DNA of 64,000 nt from Phytophthora quininea (lineage: Eukaryota > Oomycota > Peronosporomycetes > Peronosporales > Peronosporaceae): assembly GCA_011947345.1 (NCBI GenBank), contig JAAVTG010000075.1, forward strand, positions 372,001 to 436,000, written 5' to 3'. How positions within the stretch are numbered: position 1 is the first letter of the stretch; each line of letters begins with the position of its first letter. A model generated the notes under the pieces. The model saw only the letters and a program-made list of their open reading frames with translations. It did no database searches and had not been told where the DNA came from. Of the stretch, positions 32,830-44,500 are shown one piece after another. The translations under genes and the position numbers were made by a program.

Positions 32830-33084
32830 CGCTGGCTCGCCGACGGAATGAATTTAGATTTGAGACTCGAAAGGACTTGCCCAGAATCGCTAATTCACAT
32901 CACTGCATGCTCTACCTCTAGGTACTATGGCCGCATTCGCACCGCTGTGTGTCAAACGGAGTTGAGTGCTCCGTGATCCAGTAAGGATTGCTTCGATGTG
33001 GCCTCAGCTTCAATGGCACGGCTGATGCACTAGCTGCATTTGCGGGGGTGGACTGCCGCGATATCTGCGATTCTCACGAGCACG

Positions 33085-33205
33085 TAGGGTTTTCGTAGCA
33101 CGTCTAGATCTACGAAGCGTCTTACTCTGTTCCACCATCAATGAGTGTCGCCTTCAAGGAGCACATTTGCACCGCTGCATGCAGAACATGGATGTGTAGT
33201 TCATA
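33085..33205. repeat. ~120-bp dispersed repeat, copy 1, with hairpin
   Basis: Matches 33338-33458 (offset 253 bp) with a few substitutions. It holds a perfect 7-bp inverted repeat, TTCGTAG (33092-33098) and CTACGAA (33110-33116), with an 11-nt loop. Confidence 0.9.
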
Positions 33206-33337
33206 GGTTTAGAAGGATCCCGTTGCCGGTCCGAGGACATATTCAATGACACTGCGGGAAGCATGAGTTGTTTGACTGGCACGAGCCGACGCATGCAACG
33301 GTACGCAGCTGTAATATCCATTCTCCTTCCCCATACA

Positions 33338-33458
33338 TAGGGTTTTCGTAGTACGTCTAGATCTACGAAGCATCTTACTCTGTTCCACCATCAATGAGTG
33401 TCGCCTTCAAGGAGCACATTTGCACCGCTGCATGCAGAACATGGATGCGTAGTTCGTA
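33338..33458. repeat. ~120-bp dispersed repeat, copy 2, with hairpin
   Basis: Second copy; both arms of the hairpin are kept (33345-33351 and 33363-33369). A third, shorter and more diverged copy of the hairpin region lies at 33556-33580. Confidence 0.9.
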
Positions 33459-33859
33459 GTTTTAGATGGATCGTCTGGATGGTCCAATCCCAGTTTCACG
33501 AGGTGACGCTTGCCGCCGTGTCCAATATCGGTGCTCCTCACACATGCGTATGTGGTTCGTAGTACTTCTAGATCTACGAGCATCTACCGTCAACGAGAGC
33601 ACCACAGATTCAAACCGCTGAGTACGAATCCGTTGCAATTATAACTTCAACTACATTATGAATGAAGAAGTAGCGTAAAAGCCACAGCGAAAGCTGTCAA
33701 AGGGTGAACAGTATTCATTGATTTTCATATGCATGCTACCTACAGCCTATCCCCTCCTGAGTAGCTTCCTTGTTCCACAATGCGCCAAAACGTCACTCTT
33801 CGCGCGCATGATTTGGTTAAACGCTACTTGAATACATCCACCACGATGCTCCATCTCAC

Positions 33860-34513
33860 TTAAGGATCCACAGGACCGTTGCTGCGAGCGCGCACGGCGA
33901 CACCACTGTCGGGTGCCTTGCTTTCGACTTCCATCGCAACGTCGTCTTCAAGGTCTTCGTCTTCTTCGCTCGAGGAGAGGTCCTGCGGCTTGGCCTTGCT
34001 CTTAGGGTGTCGGGGATGTCGCGGGGGCTCTTGCGCTTGTTCTGAGGGGGTACAGCTCCACAATCTTGTTAGGGACATCGCGCTCGTACTGGACACGGCC
34101 ACTGGGGATGTCGGCGTAGAACCCCACCCCGTCGACTTGGCGGAACTCGAAGAGCGCACCAGGACGAAACAGCACATTCGGTTTGCCGGAGTTCCCCTTC
34201 TTCGGCTTGGCGTCCCAAACCGTGACCTGGGCGATGTAGGGTTTTCTCTTGCTTGTCGTGAGCTCCATCAGACCTTCGAAAGTAGCCTCGAACAGGCTCC
34301 TCTGGTTGGCATCGACGAGCGTCACGCGGGTTCCGTTATTCCCGCTCAAGCGCTCTGAAGACAGAACACACATCTTGATGGTGAGGTTGACATCGGGAGC
34401 AGGTTCCGCGGCTGCAATGAATGCGCGAAGATCTTCGACTCTTGAAAAGAAGTTCACAGTCTCCTCCTCTTTTGCTTGATCACGTCCTTGCGAATTGCGT
34501 CCAACAACTCCAT
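33860..34513 (-). pseudogene. Possible OB-fold ssDNA-binding protein, apparent frameshifts
   Basis: Start at 34513 gives MELLDAIRKDVIKQK. A frame change in the T run 34470-34473 leads to a beta-rich core: LTIKMCVLSSER, TRVTLVDANQRSLFEATF, PYIAQVTVWDA, PNVLFRPGALFEFRQVDGVGFYADI. The alternating strands and 'gaLfefrqv' pattern suggest an OB-fold like RPA or SSB, but no signature motif is decisive. Two further frame changes in the G runs 34046-34050 and 34012-34015 lead to a basic then strongly acidic C-terminus (DLSSSEEDEDLEDD), as in many ssDNA-binding proteins. One base added at each run restores a continuous frame. It may be an accessory gene of the Helitron, some of which carry RPA-like genes. 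Alternative: a cellular unknown. Confidence 0.4.
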
Positions 34514-35559
34514 GGTGAAGGTGGTGCGAGAGGAAGAGGTTGAGGCGATGCTTGTCTTCGGTGAAGGAAATTGAAAAGTGAGCAAGAGGTAGCGAACGCG
34601 GCACTCTCAGCTGACAGGCCAAACGTCTGCGAAGCAAACTATACTGCATACTCAAGAGGAAATAAACAAAACAATACACGAGTTACTATGACGCTGTACC
34701 TTTTCAAGATCCTTGGAGCAAATCGCTCTTTACCTGACTCGATAGCCACTGCGGCTTACTTAAGGGAAATTCGGGGATATGCCTGGCGTCCAGGACGCGT
34801 GAGCTTCCAGCTTCGCGTTGCCGTACGCACCTTTGAAGCTCTTCATGTAGCCTCAATCGCCCCCTATCAGCAGTGTCGAGCACGTGTTTCTGCGTGAAGT
34901 GACAGATTCCTGCAGCAAAAAGTAGTGCACGTCGAAGGCCCGAGGACGTTGCAGCAGGGAACACCTCCGCTTCATCGAAATTGGCTGCGCCGGCCTGCTG
35001 TGGTCCGTCCAGCGCTTCCTCCAAGCTTCACAGCTAACACTCGCGCTGGCACACGTCGAGCTATTGCCGCGACTTCTTACGAGTTTTTACGTATAAGATT
35101 GCACAGTTGCCCCACCCTGATTTCGTGGTAATCGGAGTGAGCCATCTCGCTAATATGGGTACAATTCTGCCTCATCATCGCAAATCTGAGCGTCAATTCC
35201 TAGCTCAAAACGTAAGGTTTTACGCAATCGGTTGATGCCTGATACAAACGAGCCCCTCCAGGGTTCTATAAAACATCGCCCTCGGTTAAATGACATTTAG
35301 TCCTTTGTATCAAAGTGACAATACTATTTTTCTGTTAACTAACCTTAACATATGGTTATTGAAGTCCTTATAAAGAGGTAAAAACAGTTGAAAGTGGTCC
35401 TGGTCGTGCTATGATATATCGTATCACCTAACCCATTCTGAAAACTGATAAATGCTGCCTGTAAAAGGGTAAGTGAAGTGGTAAAAAGGAGTAAGTACCT
35501 TTGTGTGTGTTTCATTATAAGGGGGCTTCGCCCCAATTACATTGAAATATTTACAATAA
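34514..35559. other. Intergenic region upstream of the FHA-WDR70 gene
   Basis: Weak frames only (for example 34704-35024 minus, no recognisable motif). A small GC hairpin, GGGGC-TTC-GCCCC (35521-35533), sits 27 bp before the WDR70 ATG. Confidence 0.4.
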
Positions 35560-37906
35560 AATGGCGCCATTCCGGACGCCTAAATGGTGCGTGCTGTCGC
35601 TGGATCCGTCCTCACGCTACCGCCTAACTGTGTCATCTATCTGCATTTGAATCCGTAGGGCTACATCCCCCACACGTAGTAGTCGCACTGCCAAGCTGCG
35701 CGTGGAGAAGGGAGGCGACACAATTGAAGAAATCTCCCTCGGTTCCAGGTCCTGCTATGTGTTGGGGCGCAGCGAAGAGCAGAGCGACGTGTGGCTGCAG
35801 CACCCGTCCATCTCCAGACAGCACGCCGTCATCGCCCACGACAAGCACGGAAGCGTGTGCGTCATGGATTTGGGTTCAGCCCAAGGAACTTTCGTCAATA
35901 AGAAAGAAATCGAGCCCAAGGAACCAGTGGAGCTGAAGGCTGGAGACAGGATCCAGTTCGGAGCTAGTACGAGGACCTATGTTTTCGAGAAGGGCGAGAA
36001 GAAGGCGAAGACTGTGGACCCAGAGCTGAAGAAGATGATGCAGGAGATGCAGGGCTTCGGCGACAAGAAGCAGCAGCCTGAAGCAGATGCTGAACGGGAC
36101 ACAAAGGCTGAAGAGAGGAAGAAGGTAAAGCTTTGTTGTCATTACTGTTTTGTACTGTAGGAATCGTGTTAACTTGTATTTGCTCTAGCGACAAGCCGAA
36201 ATCGCAGCCATGACAGCTCAGATGATGCAGACACCGGTACAAAGCAATTCTGATGGATCTAGTGAGCAGGAGAGTCATTCAAATACACAATCCCAACAGA
36301 AGGGGAGTGTGGAAGATGAAGTCGCCTCTGAGCTGGAGAGTGACGACGACGAAGATAGCCAAGCCGACGATGTCGCACTTCGATATGGCCTGCCGAAGTC
36401 TCACGAGGTGGAGATGAATAACCATACGAAGGGTGTATCCTGTATCGCTGTGGACACCCCGGCGCTCGTGTTGCCACTGGATCGATGGACTACCACGTCA
36501 AGCTCTGGGATTTTGCTGGTATGGCGCGTCACGTGCGGCCGTTCCGGGACATTGAGGCAGACGAAGGACACCCCGTCGTGGCACTGAGCTACAGTCCGTC
36601 GGGAAACCGCCTGCTCACAGTCACAGGATCCTCCCAACCCAAGGTTCTTACACGCGAAGGTGTGGAGGAGCTTCAATTCGCCAAGGGGGACATGTATGTG
36701 GTGGATATGGCAAACACAAATGGGCACACCCACACTACAACTGGAGGACAATGGCACCCGAGAGTGCGCGATCAGATGATTACGAGCTCTCTAGACGGCA
36801 CGGTGCGACTGTGGACCTTAGGAGGGAAGCAGGCATTTGACAAGTTGATCAACACGTCCGTGTTTAAGTTCAAAAGCCGTCGTGGTCGGCGTTGTGGAGT
36901 GACCACCTGCCGGTACAATCTCGACGGTTCGCTTATTGCAGGGGCCACGATGGACGGCCACGTGCAGTGCATTGACCCGCGAAAAGCTTATGCCGGTGCA
37001 GCATTGACGATTCGGGACGCACACGCGGATGGCGGAGGCGATGTAGGTGTGTCTGCAATCCGATTCTCTCCCGACTCGAAGTATATGGGGACGCGGTCGT
37101 GTTCCGACGACACAATCAAGATCTGGGACTTACGCAGCACCAAGCAGAGTGTGAAGGAATTCCACGGCATTGAAGGAGTGTTCGGGTCCTGCAACTTTGC
37201 CTTTAACCACAATGGCACAGCAATTGCTGCTGGCACCTGCGTGCGGAAAGGCAAGGGACTGTCTGGCCAGGTACTTTTTCTCGATGTCCACAGGCCTGAT
37301 CTGGCTACACCCGTCGCTAGCATCGACATGAAAGAAGACGAGAGCGCTGTGTGCGTCGAATGGCACCACGGCATCAATCAATTGTTTGTTGGCAGCTCCA
37401 CGGGGAATTGTCGAGTGTTCTACGACCCACGACAGAGCAAGAAGGGCGTTCTCCTGAGTGCCACAAAGAAGTTTAAAGTGCAGAGCAACGATTCCGGAGT
37501 TCGTATTGATGGCACTGGTAAAGTGTACAACCCACACGCCCTGCCAATGTATCGCGATAATGATTCAGGTTCCCGCAAGCGCAAGTTCGCCAAAATTCGC
37601 GCTGATCCGAAGAAATCCCATGCGCCAGATAAACCGATCACTGGGCCTGGCATGGGCGGTAAGGTCAGTGGCAGCACCACCTTCACGCAGTACTTCATGA
37701 GCAGCCACATCAAGTCTTCGTTCCGAGAAGAAGACCCTCGTGAAGCCATTCTGAAGTACGCCAAGAAGGCCGAATCGGACCCGCAGTTCCTTGGCGCTGC
37801 CTACGGGAAAGACAAGCTGGATCCGCGCTACCAACTGGCCAAGCAAACTCTTGAAGAGGAGAAACTGGCCAAGGAGGAGGAGGATCGCCGTCTGCTACAG
37901 CCGTAG
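35560..37906 (+). CDS. WDR70: FHA-WD40 fusion protein, WDR70 homologue
   Basis: Three exons: 35560-35585, 35659-36124 and 36189-37906. The short first exon (MAPFRTPK) joins to TSPTRSSRTAKLRVEKGG. An FHA domain follows (LGRSEEQ, PSISRQHAVI, DLGSAQGTFVN), which binds phosphothreonine. After a Ser/Asp/Glu linker comes LRYGLPKSHEVEM, then WD repeats (SMDYHVKLWDFAGM, SSLDGTVRLW, DDTIKIWDLR), the WDR70-specific VVDMANTNGHT, and a C-terminal helical tail. WDR70 works with the CRL4/DDB1 ubiquitin ligase at DNA breaks. Fusion to FHA would supply a phospho-recognition module. The frame changes by one base in the C run 36457-36460, inside the first WD repeat, probably a consensus error. The last ~15 codons are duplicated near 49,450 and 59,010. 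Confidence 0.9.
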
Positions 37907-38097
37907 CGTGTGCAAGTTTGCAGCAGTAGCATCATGGCAGACTAAACGCAACGCAGGTAAAGTGCTTGACGCATGTATTGGCAGTTGTGTTACCTTATGC
38001 GTTCTTCGTCTTGTTTTGTCTACTGTAGATGACTGCTTTTGTTCGCATGGCTTGGTCAGGGATGATTGAGGTGGTACTGAACAATGTTCAGTGGCAA

Positions 38098-38858
38098 CTA
38101 CTCTTCGTCGAGTGCTTCGTGTTGGTCGCAGCAACCTCCGCCGAGGATCATTTGCGCGCAGCCGACCACGCAGCATTTCCGGTAGCCACCGTGCTGGAAG
38201 CAGCGTTGGTTGCGCTGGATTCGCTTCTTGCAGCCAGGGTGCACGCACAGCTTAAGAGCACTCCAGCGGAGCTTGTATTGCCCTGCCGTTCGCGTGCGTC
38301 CAGCAGTCGAGTATGCGTTTCCGTCACCATGCCGAGCGCACTTTCCGAAGCTGTTCCTGTGGCGATTGCAGCCCGGAACTGAGCACGTGGACTTTGGTGT
38401 CTGCTGTGCTTGACGTGCTTCGAGGCTGGGTAAAATCTCCATCGGCTGCAAAGTGTTCAAAGAAGGCACTAGTTGACCTCGAGCAGGTTGCCGGGCTCTC
38501 AAATCGGATTCAGCCTGGGGACGGATGGAAGACACGAGCGGGCTGCTGGTGGTGGTGGTCATCTCGGAGTGCGTGGAGACGGTCGGCGATGGAGAAAGAC
38601 GACGGGCCCGTTGAAAATCATCAGGGTTGGCGCTGCGTGGGCATCATCGAGGCTGCAGGGAGGTACTCGTGGCGACGGAAGCCATGGTAGTATCGGGATC
38701 GGAGCCAGGTCAAGCATTGGACGTTCGGTCGCAGTAGGATAGTCGAAGGTGCTCGATACTACTAAGTCGAGCAGTGCCGAGAGCTCACCGCTGCTCGTGA
38801 CGTCGCCATCGTCGGGTGGATCCCATGAAAATGTGTCGGTGTCCTCGTTGACGTGCAT
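38098..38858 (-). pseudogene. Oomycete 'WRKY19-like' Cys/His zinc-finger protein, copy A
   Basis: Convergent with WDR70, ending about 190 bp from it. The N-terminal 150 residues are acidic, Ser/Pro/Thr-rich and look like an activation-type disordered region. The C-terminal 90 residues hold repeated zinc-binding units: CSVPGCNRH...CARHGD, LCVHPGCKK...CFQHGG and CCVVGCAQ...CCDQH. That is the C-x4-C...C-x2-H repeat expanded in oomycetes and often annotated WRKY19-like. The frame breaks at the A run 38595-38597, which has three As where copy B has four, so A is either a real pseudogene or a consensus error. DNA binding and regulation are inferred. Confidence 0.75.
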
Positions 38859-39187
38859 CAAAGCGATTTTGGGTCAGTTGTGCGCTGGAGGGACAAGAAG
38901 CTCAAGTGAGTGGAAGGATCTTCTCGCTGCAGTGGGGAGGCACAGTATCGACTGCTACACCAAAAGGGACGCAGTAGAGCTTCTCGAACCGGCCGCCGAC
39001 AGCCGCAACTGGTGACATATCTCGACGAGATGTATCAAGTGTGGCGAGAATGATGCACTGTCTTGACGAAGACGCTTTCGATGTGACAGATCAACGCACG
39101 AAACAACATTTACATTTAGCGATATCTCCTGGCAGAGACTCTGTTCTTCTACAAGTGCACTGGACTTGTCCTGCAGCGTTCGTACGT

Positions 39188-39900
39188 TCATACGCCTTGA
39201 ACGTTGCCGGTCACGAGCTCGCATAGCTCCTTCAGATCTTCCAGCAGCAACGGCTCCGGCGTCAGGAATGGTTCGAGATCGACAGCTTGACGTGGCGACT
39301 GGCGTTGGTTGTTCTTGGCAACAGAAGCTCGAGGCGATGTCTTGCCATTCATTTCCAGCGGAAACATGTCGAGCCTCGAGTCTGGACGCAACGGAGGTTG
39401 CAGCAGCCAGTCTGTGGTGGAATGACTCTCGACGCTGGCTGCACGTAGTCGCTTGCGTTTTTGAGCCGCCGCTGGTTGCGGTTGGCCTTGGCGCGGTGGA
39501 GCAAGCACATGCCGTGAAGCGCGCCGGTTTTCTTGACGGACCGTGCACGCAGACAATGTTTACTTGGGTACCGGCATCGCAGGGCTGGGTCGGCTGCGAT
39601 TTCGTTTGGTGTGGGGTCCTCCTCGACGAGGATGTCCTCTCCGTCGTCGTCTCGGCCCGCGACTACGAGGCCTGTCATTGGGATACTCGTAGCAATCGTT
39701 GGGCTGCATGGATTCGGTTGCACTAGCTGCATGTGCCCAGCGTTGGTGTACGGAATAGCGATGGGAAACGCCATTGGGGTCGAGTCCGCCAAACGAGGAC
39801 AATCGAAAAATGAGACCTGAAGATGGAGGACTGCAACACGCTCGCCTGGCACACATCGATCTATGTCCGTGTGGCTTGTTCGAGTCGGTCGGGCTCTCAC
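39188..39900 (-). pseudogene. 'C-x5-C...CxxHR' family protein, copy A
   Basis: Two frames (39349-39900 and 39188-39556) overlap at a T run of five near 39,465 (five As on the coding strand). One added base would continue RRLKK into RKRLRAASVESH. The module is CRYPSKHC followed by MCLLHRAKANRNQRR, the same type as at 24728-25428. The C-terminus ends in a leucine-rich helix (LEDLKELCELV). It is divergent in detail from the gene at 24.7 kb. Its near-identical copy is at 47440-48152. Function unknown. Confidence 0.6.
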
Positions 39901-40934
39901 CGCCTGTTCATGACCAGATGACCAAGTCGCCGACGAACTCCATGGTTGCCGCAGCGCAATTTGTTTTTACCCGCGTGGTTGATAAGCTTGCAGCCCCTGC
40001 AGCACATCACGACTCACCGCCAATTATCCGGACTGGTTGCTGCTTCGTCGGCGCTATCATCCCGTGCAGCTCTCAAGCGTACACTGCTTTGGTCACGAGA
40101 TGATGTTTTGTGAAATCCCCAGCAATTGAGGCCTTGTCGTTTGGGGATGATTAGTACAGCCGGACCGAGCGTAAATCTCCTTGTCGAGCCGATATGTGCG
40201 GTGGTCCAGCCGAGTTCGTGTCTGTTGCCATCACATATGGCAGCAGTATACTTTCGCGTGCATGAAAGTTGCCGCCTGGTTTCAAGAAAAACTGCTCCAT
40301 ATGCACTGGGACCCGCCTCTCTTGAGTCAGGTCGATGTATGGAGCTCGGCGCAAGACCGTCATGCGGTTCCGGTGAAAGGAAACGCTTTTCGAGAAGCGA
40401 TTGGGGAAGATCCTTGGCACTTCAAGTGGATAGCACTTGGACTGTTGACGCTCGGTCTGACTGGCAAAGAACCATGGTTCCTAGCAGCGTAAGCGATAAC
40501 ATAACACAACTTAAAACGCAGCTCCCTTCGTGACCCACAGCAAGTTTGTGTTGGTTATGGCGGTTGGTCGTGTCAAACAAAAGGTATCGTGAACTTCACG
40601 TGGAAGTGTCCGCCGGCTGTTCAGGAATCCCAACACTTGCAACACCTGCGGCGACTACGAAGGCTCATATCCACATTTCGACTGCAGTCGTGCGTCTCGC
40701 CTACACTTTCGCTGACCATCGTGGCCTCCGGCTTGCAGCAGATACCGAAGCAATAATACGATCGATCTGTGATTTAGCTAATGCGTCTGCGCCAGCGATT
40801 GCCTGTTGACCATCAACGAAATAATTGCGATGGCTCTAGGGAACACAACAAGCAGGAAACATTGAAAGGAATATTCATCAAACTGCTTCAGTGTTAGCAA
40901 ACGGGCATCCTTCTTTCGCAAGCCTTGTCAGCGA

Positions 40935-41712
40935 CTACTTCGCATCAGTTTCGGTGGTCTTCAGTCCGCCAGTCACACGAGAGCGGTCGGTCTGGAACAG
41001 GTTCACGCCTCCAGTTCCCGCTACCGGTTCGAACGTCCTGCTGGTGCATTTGTGACTCCACTCGGCGAACCTTTCGGCTCGTTCTTCCTCCGTGTAATCA
41101 GCCGGGTAGTAGTTCATAGTCTGAGCCACGAGGTTGGACGCCCCCAGAGCACGTTGCTGGTCACTGCATCGCCTGCCGCTATTGTGCCGATGAAGAACGC
41201 GACTCCGCTTGCATTTATAAACGGTGACAGTCTACTGTTGACTTGACATCCGAGATAAATGGCCATCGCATTTAAGGGCCCTCTGCCCTCACAGCGTGGG
41301 AAATGACCACGAGGGAAGAATTCATTCAGGCGCGGGTCCACATACAACGCGGCACTGCGGAACCCCATCAGGAACGGCATCTCGTGAAGTTCCTTCAGCT
41401 GGTCGTTCGCCCCGATGCCAAAACGTTGTCGGACGTACGTCGTCGCGGCCACAACCGAGTCGAAAGCGTAGTTCACCATGGCATTCGACAGACCTAAGCC
41501 CTCGCCCGGCTTCATCTCCACTGCAATGACCATTCCGTTGGAACGAGTTGCGTTCGACGACTTCTTGTACATGCATTTGGCACGACGCTGCTTCCAGTCC
41601 TGGCGTTTATGCTCTCGGGAGCAGTGCCCACCTGCTTGCAGGACCCGCAGCGCTTGATCGAGTCGGTTCTGCCAGAAACGGCACACTGCAGGTTTGACTG
41701 TTTCCCCGCCAT
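40935..41712 (-). pseudogene. MYND zinc-finger protein, degraded copy 1
   Basis: Starts MAGKQSNLQCAV. The MYND region reads CAVSGRTDSIKRCGSCKQVG, then in another frame HCSREHKRQDWKQRRAKC. The second cysteine of the first pair is replaced by serine, so zinc binding would be impaired. A conserved C-terminal domain follows (LGLSNAMVNYAFDSVVAATTYVR...; LFQTDRSRVTGG at the end) of a type shared with copy 2. Frame changes occur in the MYND region near 41,630 and at the C run 41141-41145. It is adjacent to a diverged tandem copy on the same strand. MYND fingers mediate protein-protein contacts. Confidence 0.65.
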
Positions 41713-41885
41713 TCTCCAAGTCTACTTTCTCCGAAGATAGCTAATTCGCGAATGAACACCAAACCAAACTCGGCAAAGCTGACAGGTGAAGACCTTGAGG
41801 ACCTTTGCGGGAAAAGTCAATTTGTTGTCTTGACCGTCGGCTGTCTTCTAAAACTCCATCTACGGGTAATGGTCTGCTCTAGGGT

Positions 41886-42600
41886 CACCGCGGTGGTCGA
41901 TGGCCTACACTTGAGCGAACTGGTCTGGTACAGATTGATGCCACAGCCACCCGCGTACACACCGCGCTTGTACTTGGCACTCCATCTTTCAAAAACTTTC
42001 CAGCTTGAGGCGTCAGCTGTGGCAGTCCATCGCTTCCGATAGAAAGTTGGCTGCTCCCCAGAGAACGCCGCTCATCACAGGCTTGCAGTTGGCCGTCGTG
42101 CCGAAAGACAAACCTGCGGGCCTTCCTGAAACCCGAGATACCATCTTGAAGTCTGCAGCCTAAATAGATGGCCATGGCATTCACCTCGCCCGCGCGTCCG
42201 TGGCAGTAGGTCCGCTAGAACACATTGAGACATGGGTCCACAAACGGCGTAGAGCTGGCGAAGCTCAAGTAAGCTCCGCCAGCGTGTCGCCATTTGGGTC
42301 GTTGAAGCGCACCTTAACCAAGAGCTTGGAGGTCCCCCAGAGTCGCACACTCGGTTCATCAGGACGTTCGACAGCTCTATACCTTCTCCACCACCAATCT
42401 CCACAACCACCACCGGTTCAATGGTGGGGGGCTTCTTAGACTGGTACGTGCATTGCGGACGGTGCACCTTCCAGAGCTGGCGCCGGTGGTCACGGCAGCA
42501 ATACGCGACCTGCTTGCAGGAGCCGCAGCGCTTGAGCGACTGCGAACTGCCGCAGACCGGGCACTGGCAGTGACTGTAGCGTCGACACCTCCATCAATTG
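41886..42600 (-). pseudogene. MYND zinc-finger protein, degraded copy 2
   Basis: A full MYND ligand set is visible: CPVCGSSQSLKRCGSCKQVAYCCRDHRRQLWKVHRPQC. A shortened, frameshifted version of the copy 1 C-terminal domain follows (EGIELSNVLMNRV...). About 70% of the family pattern can be followed between the two copies, so they are an old tandem pair. Several frame breaks remain and I do not see an intact frame. The 5' end lies about 120 bp from the divergent ALG3 start. Confidence 0.6.
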
Positions 42601-42717
42601 TTCTTATACTGTTTTCAATAATTTTTATCTGCTCTTATACTGAGATGCTGCTAATCTCACCGAATCACATTTGGACACCCTCATCTTCCATCCACGTGGC
42701 TCAGTTACTATCTGACG

Positions 42718-44500
42718 ATGGCGCGCAAGACCACGACGAGCAGGTCGACGTCCAGCACGAAGCGCGCGACGCGCATCGACAAGGATGTCAAGACGACGCT
42801 CTCGCACAGCCGCGTGCTGTCCTTCCTCTACGACGTCATGTGGAGCTACCGCTACTTCCCGTATCTGGCTCTGGCGCTGCTGCTGGCCGAGGCCTGCATC
42901 GGCTACCTCATCATCCAGCGCGTGCCGTACACGGAGATTGACTGGAGCACGTACATGCAGCAGGTTACGCTGTTCAAGAACGGAGAGCGCGATTACCTCA
43001 ACATCCGCGGGGACACGGGCCCACTCGTCTACCCGGCAGGCTTCCTCTACGTCTTCTCTTTCCTCCACTCCATCACTGACGACGGAGAGAACATTCGCAG
43101 AGGTTCGTGCATTAAAAGCATTAAAGTATCCAGAAGATGCACTGATAATTGTTGTTGGCTGAGCAGCGCAGTACATCTTCTTGGGCTTTTACCTGATCAT
43201 GATCGCCACGGTACTGGCCATCTACTACCGTGCGCGGGTGCTGCCGCCATGGGCGACTGTGTTCCTGTGCGTCTCCAAGAGACTGCACTCCATCTACATG
43301 CTGCGCATGTTCAACGACGGCATCGCTATGATGCTGCTGTGGATCGCTGTCTATCTTTTCGCTCGTCAGCGGTGGCGCTGGGGCTGCGTGTTCTTCAGCT
43401 GCGCAGTGTCCATCAAGATGAACGTGCTGCTGTTCGCGCCAGCGCTCTTCTTCCTGCTGCTTCAGTCTTGCGGTATCCTCCGCACAGCGTGGTACCTTTT
43501 CATCTGCGCTGCGATCCAGATCGCGCTGGGCTACCCATTCCTCAAGCACAACTGGATGAGCTACATGAGTAAGGCCTTTGAGCTCGACCGCGTGTTCACG
43601 TACAAGTGGACGGTCAATTGGAGGTTCATTGACGAGGAAACGTTCACGTCTGGCGGGTTCGCGATCATTCTGCTTCTGGGGCACCTCTTCTTCCTGGTGA
43701 TCCTGTTGGATAAGCACTTCAATATCATCGGCACGTTCCGCGCCGTGATGCTCAAGCCGTTCGCTATCTACGAGCCGTTCCCGATCCAGAGCGAGATTGT
43801 GGTTACGTCACTATTCGTCATCAACTTTGCCGGCATCGTCTTCTCGCGCACGCTGCACTACCAGTTCTACTCGTGGTTCTACCCTACACTGCCGTATCTG
43901 ATCTGGTGCACGGACATGCCGCTGCTGCTCAAGGTCGCGGCGCTGCTCAACAACGAGTACGCGTTCAACACGTTCCCATCCACGACGATGAGCTCGCTCA
44001 TGCTGCAGATCACCAACCTGTTCCTGTTGATTGTCATTTACCTGAACGAAAAGTCGAACACGTTCGTGCCGTATCTGGACGCTGAGGCGCGCACTAACCT
44101 CATTGCGTTCGTGAACGAGGAGTGTTTCGATGGTGCTCGCCAGCTTGCGCTCTACTACGGAAGTGTGACGGAAGAGCTGGCCCAAGGCGCCACAATGTCG
44201 TCCATTGACGAGCATGAGCTGGTGCTGTCGCTGCCGAAAATGAAGCTGACGCTCGCTGTTGGCTTTGGTTCGAGCGGACCGGTGACTGGCGAGGGTTACG
44301 GCCGCAATGTGATCAAGGACATGCTGAAGGAGGCTGCCGACGGGATCGCTGCTGGAGACACCATGGGCAAGCTGATCAATCGCGAGTACATGAAGGAGAA
44401 GGAGCTGGAGAAGCTCGTGGACTCGATAGACGAGAAGAGCAGCACGACGTCTCTGCGCCAACGCACCACCAAGACAACGACAACGACAACCACCGTGTAA
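42718..44500 (+). CDS. ALG3: ALG3, dolichyl-P-Man:Man5GlcNAc2-PP-dolichol alpha-1,3-mannosyltransferase
   Basis: Two exons, 42718-43102 and 43167-44500, with a 64-bp intron (donor GTTCGT, acceptor GAGCAG). Joined length is 572 residues. Family motifs are clear: EIDWSTYMQQV, RDYLNIRGDTGPLVYPAGF spanning the catalytic loop, RAQYIF across the splice, and RLHSIYMLRMFND. Many hydrophobic ER membrane segments follow. ALG3 adds the first lumenal mannose to the lipid-linked oligosaccharide used for N-glycosylation. The ~130-residue C-terminal tail after the last membrane segment is longer than in animals or yeast and ends in a Thr-rich stretch. DPH2 starts about 110 bp downstream on the same strand. 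Confidence 0.93.

Larger units (their letters stand above)
32830..33859. other. Non-coding spacer with hairpin-bearing repeats
   Basis: No coding frame of note. It contains two ~120-bp direct repeats and a third partial copy, listed separately. Confidence 0.5.
37861..40905 (-). repeat. Duplicated segment, copy A (inverted relative to B and C)
   Basis: About 3.0 kb, the reverse complement of 46432-49478 with high identity. It begins inside the last codons of WDR70 and ends near GTGTTAGCAAAC. Since only here does the segment continue into a full WDR70 gene, A is likely the ancestral location. No other gene is recognised at 39,901-40,905, where open frames on both strands are equally long. Confidence 0.93.

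Noticed and set aside
33085..33580. CRISPR-like array
   Set aside because: Only two full copies, long irregular spacing and a eukaryotic context.
40126..40533. Frames of 135 and 89 codons in segment A (and 46806-47213 in segment B)
   Set aside because: Open on both strands with no recognisable motif and no support for either direction.
42625..44461. Long minus-strand frames across ALG3
   Set aside because: Shadows of the ALG3 coding strand; the + strand has all family motifs and a clean intron.
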